In this document: piece by piece, positions 34,140 to 44,595 of the stretch | Position numbering within the stretch: the stretch's first letter is position 1 | Layout of the letters: every line of letters starts with the position of its first letter | NCBI RefSeq assembly: GCF_016695175.1 | Contig: NZ_CP068023.1 | Location: 1,166,501 to 1,230,500 of the forward strand | DNA length: 64,000 bases | Reading direction: 5' to 3' | DNA from: Pseudoalteromonas sp. GCY | Lineage (GTDB): Bacteria > Pseudomonadota > Gammaproteobacteria > Enterobacterales > Alteromonadaceae | Notes under the pieces: model-generated | The model's input: only the letters and a program-made list of their open reading frames with translations | Database searches by the model: none | Told to the model about the DNA's origin: nothing | Position numbers and translations under genes: made by a program

Positions 34140-35741
34140 CTAGTGAATGATACCTTGGCGTTGGCCTGCATTAACGGGTTTGTTGAGCTGTACAGAGAGC
34201 CAGTTTTCAACGTCGCTACGTAATGACGCGTCGCTATCAGGACCGGATTGTGACGAATAGAACCATAACCCTGTTGGTGCTGGAGCATTGACATTGCCGC
34301 CACAGGTAAAGTGATTTGCCGCATACATCACCGCGCCTGAGCTACCATATTCGTAGTGACTGTCCGAATAACCACCGTAGCCTCTAGCTTGCACCCGACC
34401 TTTCGAATCAAGGGTAAAGTGATACACCTCATTGGGTTGCAACAAGAAAGGGCTGACATCGGACGAATCAAAGCGCGCGCGCATTGTGGTGGTAACACTG
34501 GCTTGATTACCCGAACGCGTGATCATGCCTGCCAAGTTGGTGATAAGCGCATCGGCCAATTGACCGTCAAGCAAGCTGCCAGGGTTGCCATTGACGATTG
34601 CAGAAGTAATGCCAAGAGCCGCTTTGACGACTCCAATGGTGGAGCTTAAATTCCATGTGGTGTTGTACCCCATGGCTGCGCCACCGGCTTTATTAAACAA
34701 GATGACTTCAGGTGCGGCTCCTGGCAAATCGACCGCAAATTTTGCGCCGTCTGTCGCGTGTGAGTTAGTACCTTTAGACCAGATTTTTTTAGCTTGCCCG
34801 GTTACATGGTAGCGAGCAGAATAAGTGCCTCTGACTTCTAAATTGCCCGAACAGGCATTGCTTTGATTACATGCAAATCCCCCTGTGTCTGCACACAACA
34901 TTTTGACGTGGAACTCTGTCGAGTTATGGGCTGAGGTGTTATCGAAACTGAGCGCTTTATTTTTTGACCAGCGTTTACCCTTAGCCGAGTGAAAGGCGCC
35001 GTAGGCTGAGGTATTGACATAAGCATGGTGCTTAGAAAAACCACTACTATCGCTGGTGGATGTGCTCCAAGGCGTTTGGGTTGATGGGTAGTTAGTTACC
35101 ACTTGGCCTGTGCTGGTTGAAGGGGTTACCATCTGACATGAGCATTGTGACTTAGGTCCGAAGATGGGTTTTTTAGTCAGCAATTCTTTTAATTCGGCAA
35201 GAATATCTGACGGTAGCGTCCTATCGTATTCAAGTACCGAGAGTCCTTTACGTTTGGGGGCTGCGTATTCTTTATGCCAAGTGTTGTAAAGCTGCGGTGC
35301 ATTTAGCTCTAAATGCTGACTGAGCGTTGGCACTTTTTGCTGTTGTGTCCATTTTTCGAATACCGTCGGTTTAAATTGAATAAGATATCGAGTAAAGAAA
35401 AAGTTATCTTCAGGTGCTTGCTCGGTAAAAGCATTTTCCCATGCTGATAACACGTTTTGATCTAAAGCTTTTGCTTGGCTTAGCATCTCGCCATCTCGAT
35501 AGTCGCGGATCAAGCTATCGACGTAGCGGTCTAATTCATATTCTTCGTCGTTGTCGGAGATATATTCAAGCAAGGAAACACGGTCTTGAGACCAGTTTGA
35601 AATGGCTTGCCACGCTTCAGGGCTTACTTGAGAGGGGGCCATTTCTCCATATTCTTCTGCGGCTTGCAGCGAAATACTACCCAGTAACAACGTGCTGGTA
35701 ACTAGGCTGACTAATTTTGGGGTGAAATTTCTCTGTTTCAT
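34140..35741 (-). CDS. Secreted protein of unknown function (533 aa)
   Basis: A signal peptide (TLLLGSISLQA) is followed by an acidic helical part (residues 30-200) and a Ser/Thr/Gly-rich C-terminal part with Cys pairs (CSCQM, MLCADTGGFACNQSNACSG). I do not recognise a family; segments such as HAYVNTSAYGAFHSAKGKRW and GLWFYSSQSGPDSD have a beta-rich look. It is the first gene of the 35741-30564 group, all exported, so the three may act together outside the cell. The 35742-36115 region upstream is AT-rich and should hold the promoter. Confidence 0.75.
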   Translation of the reverse strand: MKQRNFTPKLVSLVTSTLLLGSISLQAAEEYGEMAPSQVSPEAWQAISNWSQDRVSLLEYISDNDEEYELDRYVDSLIRDYRDGEMLSQAKALDQNVLSAWENAFTEQAPEDNFFFTRYLIQFKPTVFEKWTQQQKVPTLSQHLELNAPQLYNTWHKEYAAPKRKGLSVLEYDRTLPSDILAELKELLTKKPIFGPKSQCSCQMVTPSTSTGQVVTNYPSTQTPWSTSTSDSSGFSKHHAYVNTSAYGAFHSAKGKRWSKNKALSFDNTSAHNSTEFHVKMLCADTGGFACNQSNACSGNLEVRGTYSARYHVTGQAKKIWSKGTNSHATDGAKFAVDLPGAAPEVILFNKAGGAAMGYNTTWNLSSTIGVVKAALGITSAIVNGNPGSLLDGQLADALITNLAGMITRSGNQASVTTTMRARFDSSDVSPFLLQPNEVYHFTLDSKGRVQARGYGGYSDSHYEYGSSGAVMYAANHFTCGGNVNAPAPTGLWFYSSQSGPDSDASLRSDVENWLSVQLNKPVNAGQRQGIIH

Positions 35742-36039
35742 TTTTCTATTCCTTCATCGTTGTGCTGAGTCAACATGCCTCATGCATTGTTAACTTGCCC
35801 TGTGATGTTGGAAACTTTTTCATCGATTGAATAGGAGGTTGTAGGGCCAGTTAGGGTCAACTTGGGTAAAACCTTTGGTATTAAACGGACGCATTGGGTT
35901 AGGTAAGTTTTGATATCAAGCTGTGATAAATAAAAATTTAAATATCAAAGGGATGTTTATATTTTTACCCGAATTTACCCAATTGCCCCGTAACTTTTGC
36001 TGCAATCAATATTCGCTTGAGGCAGGATTTTGCTATCGC

Positions 36040-36093
36040 CGTTATTGGAGTCTCAACGTGAGTACATTCGCAATCGAATAACAATAACGGTGT
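36040..36093. promoter_or_regulatory. Inverted repeat upstream of 36116 gene
   Basis: CCGTTATTG and CAATAACGG arms lie about 35 bases apart, ending 22 bases before the start of the 36116 gene. It may be an operator or hairpin. Nothing else was seen in the 374-bp gap 35742-36115 beyond AT-rich promoter-like DNA. Confidence 0.35.
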
Positions 36094-36115
36094 CATAACC
36101 AATAAGGAGACAGTT

Positions 36116-36586
36116 ATGAGACGAGTAATAGTATTGGGAGCAACTTTGATTGCGAGCTTTGTACAAGCCCATAGCCCAGAAATGATAGCGCAGATCGAAG
36201 TTGCTGATGGGGCGAAATGTCCAAAGAGGCAAACGATTCTGCTAGGTAAAATGACATTAACCGCTGGGACCTTTAAATATTTACATAGTGAAGGAAGTAA
36301 CGTTTGCACAAGTCCTAAGCAGAGTATTTCTGGTCGCATTACACCACAACTAGATTGTGGCCAGTTTGATGATTGGCGACTTGCTTATGATATGGGTAAT
36401 AAAATGTGTCAATCTCTACATCAAAATATGAAAGGCTTTAGTAATAGCTTAAAGCCTGATATGACAGTGTATCCACGCTTTGAAGGGCCTTTTGAATTCA
36501 AAGGAGAACGCCATCACCAAGAATATGAGGCCGGTATGGGCGTGACTTTAGCATGTTATTTATGTGAGACTGCTACGGTTAACTAG
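36116..36586 (+). CDS. Small secreted protein of unknown function (156 aa)
   Basis: A signal peptide ends near VQA-HS (residue 18). The mature part has Cys in AKCPKRQ, NVCTSPK, LDCGQF, MCQSLH and a CYLCET end, suggesting disulfides in the periplasm or outside. AAGGAGA precedes the ATG. No family recognised. It stands alone and ends in a strong shared terminator. Confidence 0.75.
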   Translation: MRRVIVLGATLIASFVQAHSPEMIAQIEVADGAKCPKRQTILLGKMTLTAGTFKYLHSEGSNVCTSPKQSISGRITPQLDCGQFDDWRLAYDMGNKMCQSLHQNMKGFSNSLKPDMTVYPRFEGPFEFKGERHHQEYEAGMGVTLACYLCETATVN

Positions 36587-36588
36587 AG

Positions 36589-36606
36589 AAGGGGCGAAAG
36601 CCCCTT
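36589..36606. terminator. Bidirectional terminator between convergent genes
   Basis: Stem AAGGGGC / GCCCCTT with a GAAA tetraloop, 2 bases past the stop of the 36116 gene and 11 bases past that of the TPR gene on the other strand. Confidence 0.8.
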
Positions 36607-36617
36607 GTTTGTGCACA

Positions 36618-38234
36618 TCAAGCAGCGTTGGAGCAGGCTAAGATTTGTTCCAGTTGTGCAACTTTTTGAGAAAGAGGTGCAGTATCGGAATTAGCGCCTT
36701 GGCATTGAGTGAGTACATATTGTGCCGTGGTAACAATATTTCGAATACGCGGCTTTTTGGGCAGCGTTTTGATATTAAGATAGCGTTCAAGAGTACGCAC
36801 TCGTAAGCGACCATCATCGATATTCACTTTCCACACTTTGCTTTCTTCCGCTAATTCGACACGAGTTTTTCCACTATTTTGCTCCCAAAGCGCCAGAGTG
36901 AGCGTCATCACCTCAACCATCAATAGTCTTGCGGCTTGCTCGTCAATGCTCGTATGTTTACTGTGCAATCCATGAGTGTCGGTGCGGGTGGTATAGCGAA
37001 CAAAGCAGTAAGTAACCAGCACACCCGCTAAAAATGCGATAAACCCGATGAATACATGAGACACAATATTTGTCTCTGTTTGGCGCTTAGGCGCGGCCAA
37101 GACATTAGCTCTTTGAAGGCGAAATTGATAAAGGTTTTCACTTTGTACACGACTACTTTTAAGCATGTCATTATAACGCTGTGCGGTCTCTACCGCTTCT
37201 TTATAAGCGTGTGTCTGTAGTTGGGACTGCAATAAGGCAATGTAAAATAACTCGGTAAGCTGACTATTTTGCTGATTATGTGCTTCAAGCCCCTGTTTAA
37301 GTAACGTTTGTGCAGTTAGGTTATCGCCCTCAAGCTGCTTGAGTTTGGCTTCAATAAGCAGTGCTCGCTGATCAACTTTACCGTGTTGTATTAGTTGCCG
37401 AGTACGTTTGAATGAAGCGAGTTGCTGTTGTGCCTGAGTGATATGATTTTGAGCAATGGCAATTTCGGCCAATAATAAATAGGCTCGAGACAATTGGGTA
37501 TAGGCACCGTTTTGTGTCAAAGGTTGAAGTAAATCTCCAATGATTTCAGTTGCTTTTTTGTATTCACGCTTTTTGTAGAATACTTCCGCGATGCTTAGCA
37601 AGGTGTGATTCGCTTTAGTTGGGTCGCCGGCTTGCTGGTGGAGCGCATGGGCTTGACGAAACGAGAGAATGGCATCATCCAACTGATTAATATCCCTCGA
37701 CACATTCCCTAAATTATTAAGTGTGATCGCTTGCCTCTGCACGTCATTTGTTGCTTTCGCTATTTGGTAGCTTTCTAAAAATAAAGTAAGGGCGGTGTCT
37801 AAATCTCCAAGTGCCTGATAAGCATTAGCTAAATCGTTTGCCGATTTACCTTCCAGTTCATTTTGTTGCAACTGAGCCGCAAGCGTTTGCGCTTCGTGGA
37901 AGCTTTCCAACGCTTGAATATAATTGCGCTGGCGATAACGATTAATACCACTTTGTCTTAACACCTGAAAGCGCTGGAGCGTGGTTAACTTCCATGCCAT
38001 CAACTCATCCAGTATTTGATTGCTGAGCTTTATGTCACCCGCTCGACGATACAAGCTAACAAGCTCAAGACGTGCATCAAAAGCTTGGGCACCGTTGGGT
38101 TCAAGCGTTTCAAGATGTTGCTTACAAGACAAAATATGGCTTGTGAGGTTGGCATTATTAGCACTTGGGCATTCTGAACCGTGCGCAGGTAACACAACGA
38201 GCAGTAATGCGAAAAACAAAGCAAGCAAAGGCAT
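36618..38234 (-). CDS. TPR-repeat membrane protein with a cytoplasmic C-terminal domain
   Basis: 538 residues. A signal peptide is followed by six or more tetratricopeptide repeats (about 40-340; for example QRQAITLNNLGNVSRDINQL), a single membrane segment (about 388-410, FIGFIAFLAGVLVTYCFVRY) and a cytoplasmic domain (about 425-535) with KTRVELAEESKVWKVNIDD and RTLERYLNIKTLPKKPR. A domain with such a GR-x-R-T-L-x-R-Y-L motif is seen at the end of other TPR sensor proteins in marine gammaproteobacteria, from memory, and may bind DNA. A transmembrane sensor-regulator is the likely role. Confidence 0.75.
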   Translation of the reverse strand: MPLLALFFALLLVVLPAHGSECPSANNANLTSHILSCKQHLETLEPNGAQAFDARLELVSLYRRAGDIKLSNQILDELMAWKLTTLQRFQVLRQSGINRYRQRNYIQALESFHEAQTLAAQLQQNELEGKSANDLANAYQALGDLDTALTLFLESYQIAKATNDVQRQAITLNNLGNVSRDINQLDDAILSFRQAHALHQQAGDPTKANHTLLSIAEVFYKKREYKKATEIIGDLLQPLTQNGAYTQLSRAYLLLAEIAIAQNHITQAQQQLASFKRTRQLIQHGKVDQRALLIEAKLKQLEGDNLTAQTLLKQGLEAHNQQNSQLTELFYIALLQSQLQTHAYKEAVETAQRYNDMLKSSRVQSENLYQFRLQRANVLAAPKRQTETNIVSHVFIGFIAFLAGVLVTYCFVRYTTRTDTHGLHSKHTSIDEQAARLLMVEVMTLTLALWEQNSGKTRVELAEESKVWKVNIDDGRLRVRTLERYLNIKTLPKKPRIRNIVTTAQYVLTQCQGANSDTAPLSQKVAQLEQILACSNAA

Positions 38235-38404
38235 AAATATTAGTCTAGATACATTGTTTTTACATATTAATATAGTGGTAACAAAAAGTCGTGTCTGCCG
38301 TTAATAAATCTCAGGTTGACTACTTTTTGTATTTTGTCTCTGTTTCGATAGCAAATTAACCCTAAACCCAGGCCAATATACATATATATTAACTGTGATA
38401 TTGG

Positions 38405-39304
38405 CTATCCTTTTAGCAATAAAAATACCCCAGCCAAAGCAATCAGGCCTCCATACATCATAGACTTAGTAATCGCTTCTCTGCGCAGTAGTCCAATCGT
38501 CATTACCATGAGCGGTGCTGTTGCAAAGATGGTTTGTGCGATAGCGGGATCAGTATGATTAACGGAAATTAACTGTAGCCAAAGCCCAATAAAGGTGCCA
38601 AAAAACACCGCAACGAATAACCAGTTTTTACCGTCGATTTGTTTAAGTGTAAGTGCTTTAAAGAGGCTTTGTGATTTCAAATAAACAACAATAAAGGCCA
38701 CAAATAGGGTGCCGGATCCCAAGCGGATAAGTGCCGCCCACAAACTACTAATGCTTTCGTTATTTAGCGCACCTTTGGAAAGTACCATACCCGCAGCTTG
38801 GCAAATGGCAGCCGTGAGTGCAAAGCAGACTCCCAAGAGATAATGTTTTTTGTCTAATACCGGCTGGCTTCTACTTGGCTTAATCGCCAGCATCACACCA
38901 ACGGTCGTCACTGCAATGCCGAGCCAAGCGGATGCGTTGAGATAAACACCAAGGAGCACAATGTTTAAGATCCCCGCGATGGCAGGTGCAAGACTTTCAA
39001 TAACCAAAGTACGAGCAGGACCTATATTTCTAAGTGCGGCAAAGTAGGCGCTGTCACCAATCGCTATACCTAGTACTCCACTGGTTATCAGCCAGCCCCA
39101 GCTCGAGAGTAAGGTCGGGTACATAGCATCACCTGCGATGAGCAAACACAAGATCATCAAAGCAGAAGCGATGACGCCTTTGCTGACGTTCAACTCAAAT
39201 GGACTAAGATGATGGCTAAATCGTTTGTACAGTATAGTTGAGCCAGCCCACACCCCAGCCGCCGCAATCGCTGCGGCTTCCCCAATCCCAATCATAAATC
39301 TCAA
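38405..39304 (-). CDS. EamA/DMT-family transporter
   Basis: 299 residues with ten membrane segments in two EamA halves (drug/metabolite transporter superfamily). Typical features are the first-half GEAAAIAAAGVWAGSTILYK and the second-half SLWAALIRLGSGTLFVAFIV. Substrate unknown. It is divergent from metA, with about 170 bases between them that hold the MetJ-like site, so a link to methionine or amino-acid export is possible but unproven. Confidence 0.9.
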   Translation of the reverse strand: MRFMIGIGEAAAIAAAGVWAGSTILYKRFSHHLSPFELNVSKGVIASALMILCLLIAGDAMYPTLLSSWGWLITSGVLGIAIGDSAYFAALRNIGPARTLVIESLAPAIAGILNIVLLGVYLNASAWLGIAVTTVGVMLAIKPSRSQPVLDKKHYLLGVCFALTAAICQAAGMVLSKGALNNESISSLWAALIRLGSGTLFVAFIVVYLKSQSLFKALTLKQIDGKNWLFVAVFFGTFIGLWLQLISVNHTDPAIAQTIFATAPLMVMTIGLLRREAITKSMMYGGLIALAGVFLLLKG

Positions 39305-39394
39305 GTTTCTTGTGTTTATTAATATGGTGGCAAGTATACATAAATTGAAATAATCAGTGAGAGGTAAGGCATCAAATTATTATCACAAATGTTT

Positions 39395-39410
39395 AGACGT
39401 CCATACATCT
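39395..39410. promoter_or_regulatory. MetJ operator-like tandem met boxes
   Basis: AGACGTCC-ATACATCT are two adjacent 8-mers matching the met box AGACGTCT in 7 and 5 of 8 positions. They lie 63 bases upstream of the metA start. MetJ with S-adenosylmethionine represses metA in enterics, so the site fits the gene. Confidence 0.65.
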
Positions 39411-39472
39411 AGAGGTTGAATTTTTCCAGTTTTTGTCCATAATAATGCCATTCGATTAGTCTGGAGCAGCGC

Positions 39473-40420
39473 ATGCCAATCACCGTCACCGACGAACTCC
39501 CAGCCATTGCCCAATTGCGTCATGAAAATGTGTTCGTGATGCCACAAAGTCGTGCATCAACTCAAGAGATCCGCCCTATGCGGCTCGCGATATTAAACTT
39601 GATGCCGAATAAGGTGGAGACTGAGGTGCAATTTATCCGATTACTGGCAAATACCCCTTTGCAGGTGAATGTTGATTTGTTGCGACTAGACACCCATCGC
39701 AGCTCTGAAAACTCAGAGCAACATCTAGATATGTTTTACCGCTATTTTTCGGATGTGAAAGATCAAAACTATGATGCTTTGATCGTCACCGGCGCGCCGC
39801 TGGCGCATCTTGAATATGATGATGTGGTGTATTGGCAGGAATTACAGGCGTTTTTTGATTGGGCTGAGCACCATGTTACTTCAACCCTGTTTTCCTGTTG
39901 GGCCGCACATGCTGGTTTGTATCACCATTATGGGTTAAAGCGAGCACTCAAAAATGACAAACTGTGTGGCGTATTTAAGCACCACTGTTATTTTGACCAC
40001 GGGGCGCTCACTCGCGGTTTTGATGATGAGTTTTTGGTGCCACACTCACGCTATGGCCATATAGATGTCGATAAAATTAACGCGTGTAAAGATCTAGTGG
40101 TATTAGCGGGCTCTGAAAAAGTGGGCGCTTACTTAATTAAAAATCACTCAGGTAGCCAAGTATATATTACCGGTCATCCTGAATACGACGCCGATACGCT
40201 ACAAAAAGAATATCTTCGCGATTGTGAAAAAATGGCCAACGCACCGCAGCCAGAGAACTATTTTCCTGAGAATGACACCAGCAAACGTCCATCTAAGACA
40301 TGGCAAAGCCATGCATTCTTGTTATTCTCAAATTGGTTAAACTACTATGTTTACCAAACCACACCTTATGATATTAACTTAGTTAGCCAAGATGTAAGGA
40401 CTAACAATTATGCCGAATAA
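39473..40420 (+). CDS. metA: Homoserine O-succinyltransferase (MetA)
   Basis: 315 residues. It acylates homoserine in the first committed step of methionine synthesis. The nucleophile Cys142 lies in [15 protein letters not shown], the same number as in E. coli MetA; the His and Glu of the triad are in [12 protein letters not shown]. The N-terminal [15 protein letters not shown] is typical. It overlaps the metH N-terminal gene by 11 bases, an arrangement that couples homoserine acylation and homocysteine methylation in one operon. Acyl donor (succinyl or acetyl) cannot be settled from sequence alone. Confidence 0.96.
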   Translation: MPITVTDELPAIAQLRHENVFVMPQSRASTQEIRPMRLAILNLMPNKVETEVQFIRLLANTPLQVNVDLLRLDTHRSSENSEQHLDMFYRYFSDVKDQNYDALIVTGAPLAHLEYDDVVYWQELQAFFDWAEHHVTSTLFSCWAAHAGLYHHYGLKRALKNDKLCGVFKHHCYFDHGALTRGFDDEFLVPHSRYGHIDVDKINACKDLVVLAGSEKVGAYLIKNHSGSQVYITGHPEYDADTLQKEYLRDCEKMANAPQPENYFPENDTSKRPSKTWQSHAFLLFSNWLNYYVYQTTPYDINLVSQDVRTNNYAE

Positions 40421-41489
40421 TGTAGCCGTAAACGGTGAGCAAATAGCAGAGCAGCTTAAGCAAGCAATGCAGCAACGTATTCTGATCTTAGATGGTGCAA
40501 TGGGAACCATGATCCAAAAGCACAAATTAGAAGAAGAAGACTATCGCGGTGATCGCTTTAAAGATTGGCATGTCCTTATCAAAGGCAACAACGATCTGCT
40601 AAGTTTGACGCAGCCTGAGATAATCAAACAGATCCATCGCGATTATCTAGCTGCTGGCGCGGATATTATTGAAACCAATACTTTTAATGCTACCACCATC
40701 TCGATGGAAGATTATGATATGGCAAGCCTAAGCCGTGAGATTAATCTTGAATCGGCGAAGCTTGCACGTGCGGTATGTGATGAATTTACCGCCAAAGATC
40801 CTAGCAAGCCTCGCTATGTGGCAGGTGTACTTGGTCCAACGTCAAAAACCTGTTCGATTTCTCCAGATGTAAACGATCCTGGTTTTCGCAATATCACTTT
40901 TGACAAATTGGTTGCAGCCTATGTTGAATCAACGCTTGCTCTTATCGAGGGCGGTGCTCACCTTATTTTGATTGAAACTATTTTTGATACGCTCAACGCC
41001 AAAGCCGCGTCTTACGGTGTAGAAGAAGCGTTCGAGCAAGCGGGCGTCACTCTGCCTGTTATGATCTCGGGCACGATCACCGACGCTTCCGGTCGCACGC
41101 TATCAGGGCAAACCACCGAGGCGTTTTATAACTCCATTCGCCATATTAAGCCAATCTCTATCGGTCTCAACTGCGCGCTAGGCCCAGATTTATTAAGACA
41201 GTATGTAGAAGAGCTGTCACGGGTTTGTGAGACCTTTACCTCTGTGCATCCAAACGCTGGGCTTCCTAACGAGTTTGGTGAATACGACCTAGAAGCCGAT
41301 GACATGGCAAAAGAGATTATTGATTGGGGCAATGAAGGGTTTATCAATATTGTTGGCGGCTGCTGTGGCACCACGCCTGAACATATTCGCGCCTTCGCGA
41401 GAGGACTTGCACAAACCCAGCCGCGCAGCTTGCCTGACATCGAAGTGCGGATGCGTTTGGCAGGTCTTGAAGCCTGTAACTTAAATTAG
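40410..41489 (+). CDS. metH (N): Methionine synthase, homocysteine-binding part (MetH N-terminal)
   Basis: 359 residues matching the first domain of cobalamin-dependent methionine synthase (E. coli MetH residues 1-350). It binds zinc and homocysteine: zinc ligands are Cys in [11 protein letters not shown] and the Cys pair in [13 protein letters not shown]. The start is [11 protein letters not shown], the usual N-terminal loop. It ends with TAG at the linker before the folate domain. The rest of the enzyme is the next gene, in the same frame, starting 9 bases on. The two parts must work together as the two domains do in one chain. Confidence 0.95.
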   Translation: MPNNVAVNGEQIAEQLKQAMQQRILILDGAMGTMIQKHKLEEEDYRGDRFKDWHVLIKGNNDLLSLTQPEIIKQIHRDYLAAGADIIETNTFNATTISMEDYDMASLSREINLESAKLARAVCDEFTAKDPSKPRYVAGVLGPTSKTCSISPDVNDPGFRNITFDKLVAAYVESTLALIEGGAHLILIETIFDTLNAKAASYGVEEAFEQAGVTLPVMISGTITDASGRTLSGQTTEAFYNSIRHIKPISIGLNCALGPDLLRQYVEELSRVCETFTSVHPNAGLPNEFGEYDLEADDMAKEIIDWGNEGFINIVGGCCGTTPEHIRAFARGLAQTQPRSLPDIEVRMRLAGLEACNLN

Positions 41490-41498
41490 GAATTCACC

Positions 41499-44117
41499 AT
41501 GACACAAACAGCAGTATTTACCAATGTCGGTGAACGTACCAATGTAACGGGATCGGCAAAATTTAAGCGCTTAATTTTAGAAGAAGATTACGAAACCGCG
41601 CTGGATGTTGCCAGAGAGCAGGTTGAAAGCGGCGCACAAGTGATTGATATCAACATGGATGAAGCCATGTTGGACTCAAAAGCTGCGATGGTGAAGTTTC
41701 TCAATCTGATAGCGTCAGAGCCGGATATTTCTAAAGTCCCCATCATGGTTGACTCGTCTAAATGGGAAGTCATTGAAGCGGGCCTGAAATGTATTCAAGG
41801 TAAAGCCATTGTAAACTCAATCTCCTTAAAAGAGGGTGAGGCACCATTTATCCATCAAGCCAAAATCATCAAGCGCTTTGGTGCTGCTGTGGTGGTGATG
41901 GCATTTGATGAAGTTGGTCAGGCTGAAACTGCAGATAGAAAGTTTGAGATCTGTCAGCGTTCTTACAAAATCTTGGTTGACGAGCTTGGGTTTCCGCCTG
42001 AAGACATTATTTTTGACCCCAATATTTTCGCGGTCGCAACGGGTATCGAAGAACATGATAACTACGCCGTTGAATTTATCGAGGGCACGCGCAGAATTAA
42101 GCAAAACCTGCCGCACTGTAAAGTGTCAGGGGGCGTATCGAACGTTTCTTTCTCTTTTCGTGGTAACAACCCGGTGCGTGAAGCGATCCACTCTGTGTTT
42201 CTTTACCATGCGATTAAAGCAGGTATGGATATGGGGATCGTCAATGCCGGTCAGCTAGCCGTGTATGACGATATTCCAAAAGAGCTCCGTGATGCCGTTG
42301 AGGATGTGATCCTCAATACCGACGCCGGTGCTGGCGAGCGATTGGTTGAGATCGCGCCTAAATACTCGGGCATGGCGCAAGCCGAGAAGCAGGAAGATTT
42401 AGAGTGGCGTTCTTGGCCAGTTGAAAAACGCTTGGAGCACGCCTTAGTTAAAGGGATCACCGAGTTTATCGACGAGGATACCGAGGCCTGTCGGCAACAG
42501 TTTGATAAGCCAATTCAAGTGATTGAAGGGCCTCTGATGGATGGCATGAACGTGGTTGGCGACTTGTTTGGCGCGGGCAAAATGTTCCTGCCTCAAGTGG
42601 TGAAATCTGCTCGAGTGATGAAGCGCGCGGTTGCCTACCTTGACCCTTACATTGAGGCCGAAAAAGAAGAAGGCTCTAGTAACGGTAAAGTGATCATGGC
42701 CACGGTTAAGGGCGATGTACACGACATTGGCAAAAACATCGTGGGCGTGGTACTGCAATGTAATAACTATGAAGTCGTGGACTTGGGTGTGATGGTGCCG
42801 GCAGAGAAAATTCTGCAAACGGCCATTGACGAAAACGCTGATGTCATTGGTCTGTCTGGTCTTATTACGCCATCCCTTGATGAAATGGTGCATGTTGCGA
42901 AAGAAATGACGCGTCGCGGCTTTGATATTCCTCTACTCATTGGTGGTGCAACCACATCGAAAGCGCATACGGCGGTTAAAATTGAACCTCAGTACGACAA
43001 AGGTGTGATTTACGTCAATAACGCCAGTCGTGCGGTTGGTGTGGTATCTAGCCTGCTAAGTAAAACACAAAAGCCAGAGTTTTTAGCAAAAACCGCGGAC
43101 GAATACGTCAAAGTACGGGAGCAGCAGGCGCGTAAAAAGCCACGTTCAAAACCAGTTACCTTGGCGCGTGCTCGCGACAATGCGGTAAAACTTGATTGGC
43201 AGAGCTACACGCCACCGGTGCCAAGTAAGTTGGGGATCACCGAGTTTAAAGACGTCAGCATCAAAACGCTACGTGATTATATTGACTGGACGCCATTTTT
43301 TATGACCTGGTCATTGGCCGGTAAATATCCGCGTATTCTACAAGACGAGGTAGTTGGTGAAGAGGCGCAAAAGCTGTTTCATGATGCCAATGCCATGTTA
43401 GATCAGTTAGCACAAGAGGGGACTTTACAGCCACTGGGTGTGATTGGGTTGTTCCCTGCTAACCGCGAGGGTGATGATATTGAAATTTATACCGATGAGT
43501 CGCGCAGCGAAGTCCTGGTTACGTCATGTCAGTTACGTCAGCAAACCGAAAAAACCGATTTCCCTAACTATTGTTTGTCAGATTATATTGCACCTAAAGG
43601 CACACCTGATTATTTCGGTGCGTTTGCCGTCACTGGTGGTCTTGAAGAAGATGACTTAGCAGACGCATTTGATGCCAAGCAAGATGATTACAACAAGATC
43701 ATGATTAAAGCGGTCGCAGATCGCTTAGCCGAGGCATTTGCTGAATACTTGCATGAGCAAGTGCGTAAAGTGCACTGGGGATTTGCAGCGGATGAAGCGC
43801 TAAGTAACGAAGAACTTATCCGTGAAAACTATCAAGGGATCCGTCCAGCGCCAGGGTATCCAGCGTGCCCTGAACACACCGAGAAACAAAAAATTTGGCA
43901 GTTGTTAGATGTCGAAAACCGTATCGGTATGAAGCTGACTAGCTCATACGCCATGTGGCCGGGAGCGGCTGTGTCGGGTTGGTATTTCTCGCATCCAGAT
44001 TCTAAGTACTTTGCCGTTGCGAGTATTCAAAGAGATCAAGTAGAAGACTATGCTGCGCGTCAAGCTATGCCGCTAGAAGAAGCGGAGCGTTGGCTTGGTC
44101 CTAATATAGGGTATTGA
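41499..44117 (+). CDS. metH (C): Methionine synthase, folate/cobalamin/activation part (MetH C-terminal)
   Basis: 872 residues covering the last three domains of MetH. The methyltetrahydrofolate domain begins [20 protein letters not shown]. The cobalamin domain has [20 protein letters not shown] (His of D-x-H-x-x-G binds cobalt). The S-adenosylmethionine activation domain ends with [15 protein letters not shown] and [18 protein letters not shown]. It has its own start with AGGAATTCACC upstream. It lies in the same frame as the upstream half, with TAG-GAA-TTC-ACC-ATG at the join. Confidence 0.95.
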   Translation: MTQTAVFTNVGERTNVTGSAKFKRLILEEDYETALDVAREQVESGAQVIDINMDEAMLDSKAAMVKFLNLIASEPDISKVPIMVDSSKWEVIEAGLKCIQGKAIVNSISLKEGEAPFIHQAKIIKRFGAAVVVMAFDEVGQAETADRKFEICQRSYKILVDELGFPPEDIIFDPNIFAVATGIEEHDNYAVEFIEGTRRIKQNLPHCKVSGGVSNVSFSFRGNNPVREAIHSVFLYHAIKAGMDMGIVNAGQLAVYDDIPKELRDAVEDVILNTDAGAGERLVEIAPKYSGMAQAEKQEDLEWRSWPVEKRLEHALVKGITEFIDEDTEACRQQFDKPIQVIEGPLMDGMNVVGDLFGAGKMFLPQVVKSARVMKRAVAYLDPYIEAEKEEGSSNGKVIMATVKGDVHDIGKNIVGVVLQCNNYEVVDLGVMVPAEKILQTAIDENADVIGLSGLITPSLDEMVHVAKEMTRRGFDIPLLIGGATTSKAHTAVKIEPQYDKGVIYVNNASRAVGVVSSLLSKTQKPEFLAKTADEYVKVREQQARKKPRSKPVTLARARDNAVKLDWQSYTPPVPSKLGITEFKDVSIKTLRDYIDWTPFFMTWSLAGKYPRILQDEVVGEEAQKLFHDANAMLDQLAQEGTLQPLGVIGLFPANREGDDIEIYTDESRSEVLVTSCQLRQQTEKTDFPNYCLSDYIAPKGTPDYFGAFAVTGGLEEDDLADAFDAKQDDYNKIMIKAVADRLAEAFAEYLHEQVRKVHWGFAADEALSNEELIRENYQGIRPAPGYPACPEHTEKQKIWQLLDVENRIGMKLTSSYAMWPGAAVSGWYFSHPDSKYFAVASIQRDQVEDYAARQAMPLEEAERWLGPNIGY

Positions 44118-44137
44118 TAAATCAAGGTTCACTTTTG

Positions 44138-44169
44138 ATAAGGCCTTATCCAAGGATAGGCCTTATTTC
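44138..44169. terminator. Bidirectional terminator, metH / peptide 3
   Basis: ATAAGGCCT-TATCC pairs with GGATA-GGCCTTAT (one unpaired base) over a short AA loop, followed by TT; it reads similarly on the other strand. It sits between the metH stop (44117) and the convergent peptide gene end (44178). Confidence 0.7.
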
Positions 44170-44177
44170 CAAATTAA

Positions 44178-44372
44178 TTACTTACAAGTATCGCCTCGTG
44201 CTGTTCTGCACCCTTGCTCAATTTCACAAGACATATGGTATTTACTCTCAACCGGTGATTCCCATATAGAAGTATTACCTGCACCATTTATTAAAGGTGT
44301 CATTTTGTTATCTAGGCGGTTAGAAGTTGCAAGTTGTTTAATTGATTTTTTATTTAATTTTATGTTTAACAT
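44178..44372 (-). CDS. RiPP-precursor-like peptide 3 (same leader family)
   Basis: 64 residues. The leader MLNIKLNKKSIKQLATS shares K-L-N-K-K-x-x-K-x-L with peptide 1 and IKQL with peptide 2. Residues 29-32 read NGAG in place of the Gly-Gly site, so the cut may be different. The core has Cys at 49, 55 and 63. The ribosome-binding AAAGGAAATTAAAATG context is nearly the same as for peptide 1. It stands alone after metH, 22 kb from the other two, with no maturation gene nearby. The 44373-44595 gap upstream holds its promoter and that of the 44596 gene. Confidence 0.72.
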   Translation of the reverse strand: MLNIKLNKKSIKQLATSNRLDNKMTPLINGAGNTSIWESPVESKYHMSCEIEQGCRTARGDTCK

Positions 44373-44595
44373 TTTAATTTCCTTTTGCTTTGTTGTTAAT
44401 TTAGAAACTAAATGTTTTTTTCATTTACGTCAAGCGTAATTTTGTTCCTTAAATTCTGGCTCAAGTCTGGCTACTTACCTGTGTGCTAGCAGTAAATCCA
44501 AATTCATTAGAATATGTTGTTTAGTGGTTAACAGAGCGCGCTAAATTCAAGTATACTGATTTGAATAACTGTTAATAATAAGGCTTTACTCAACA

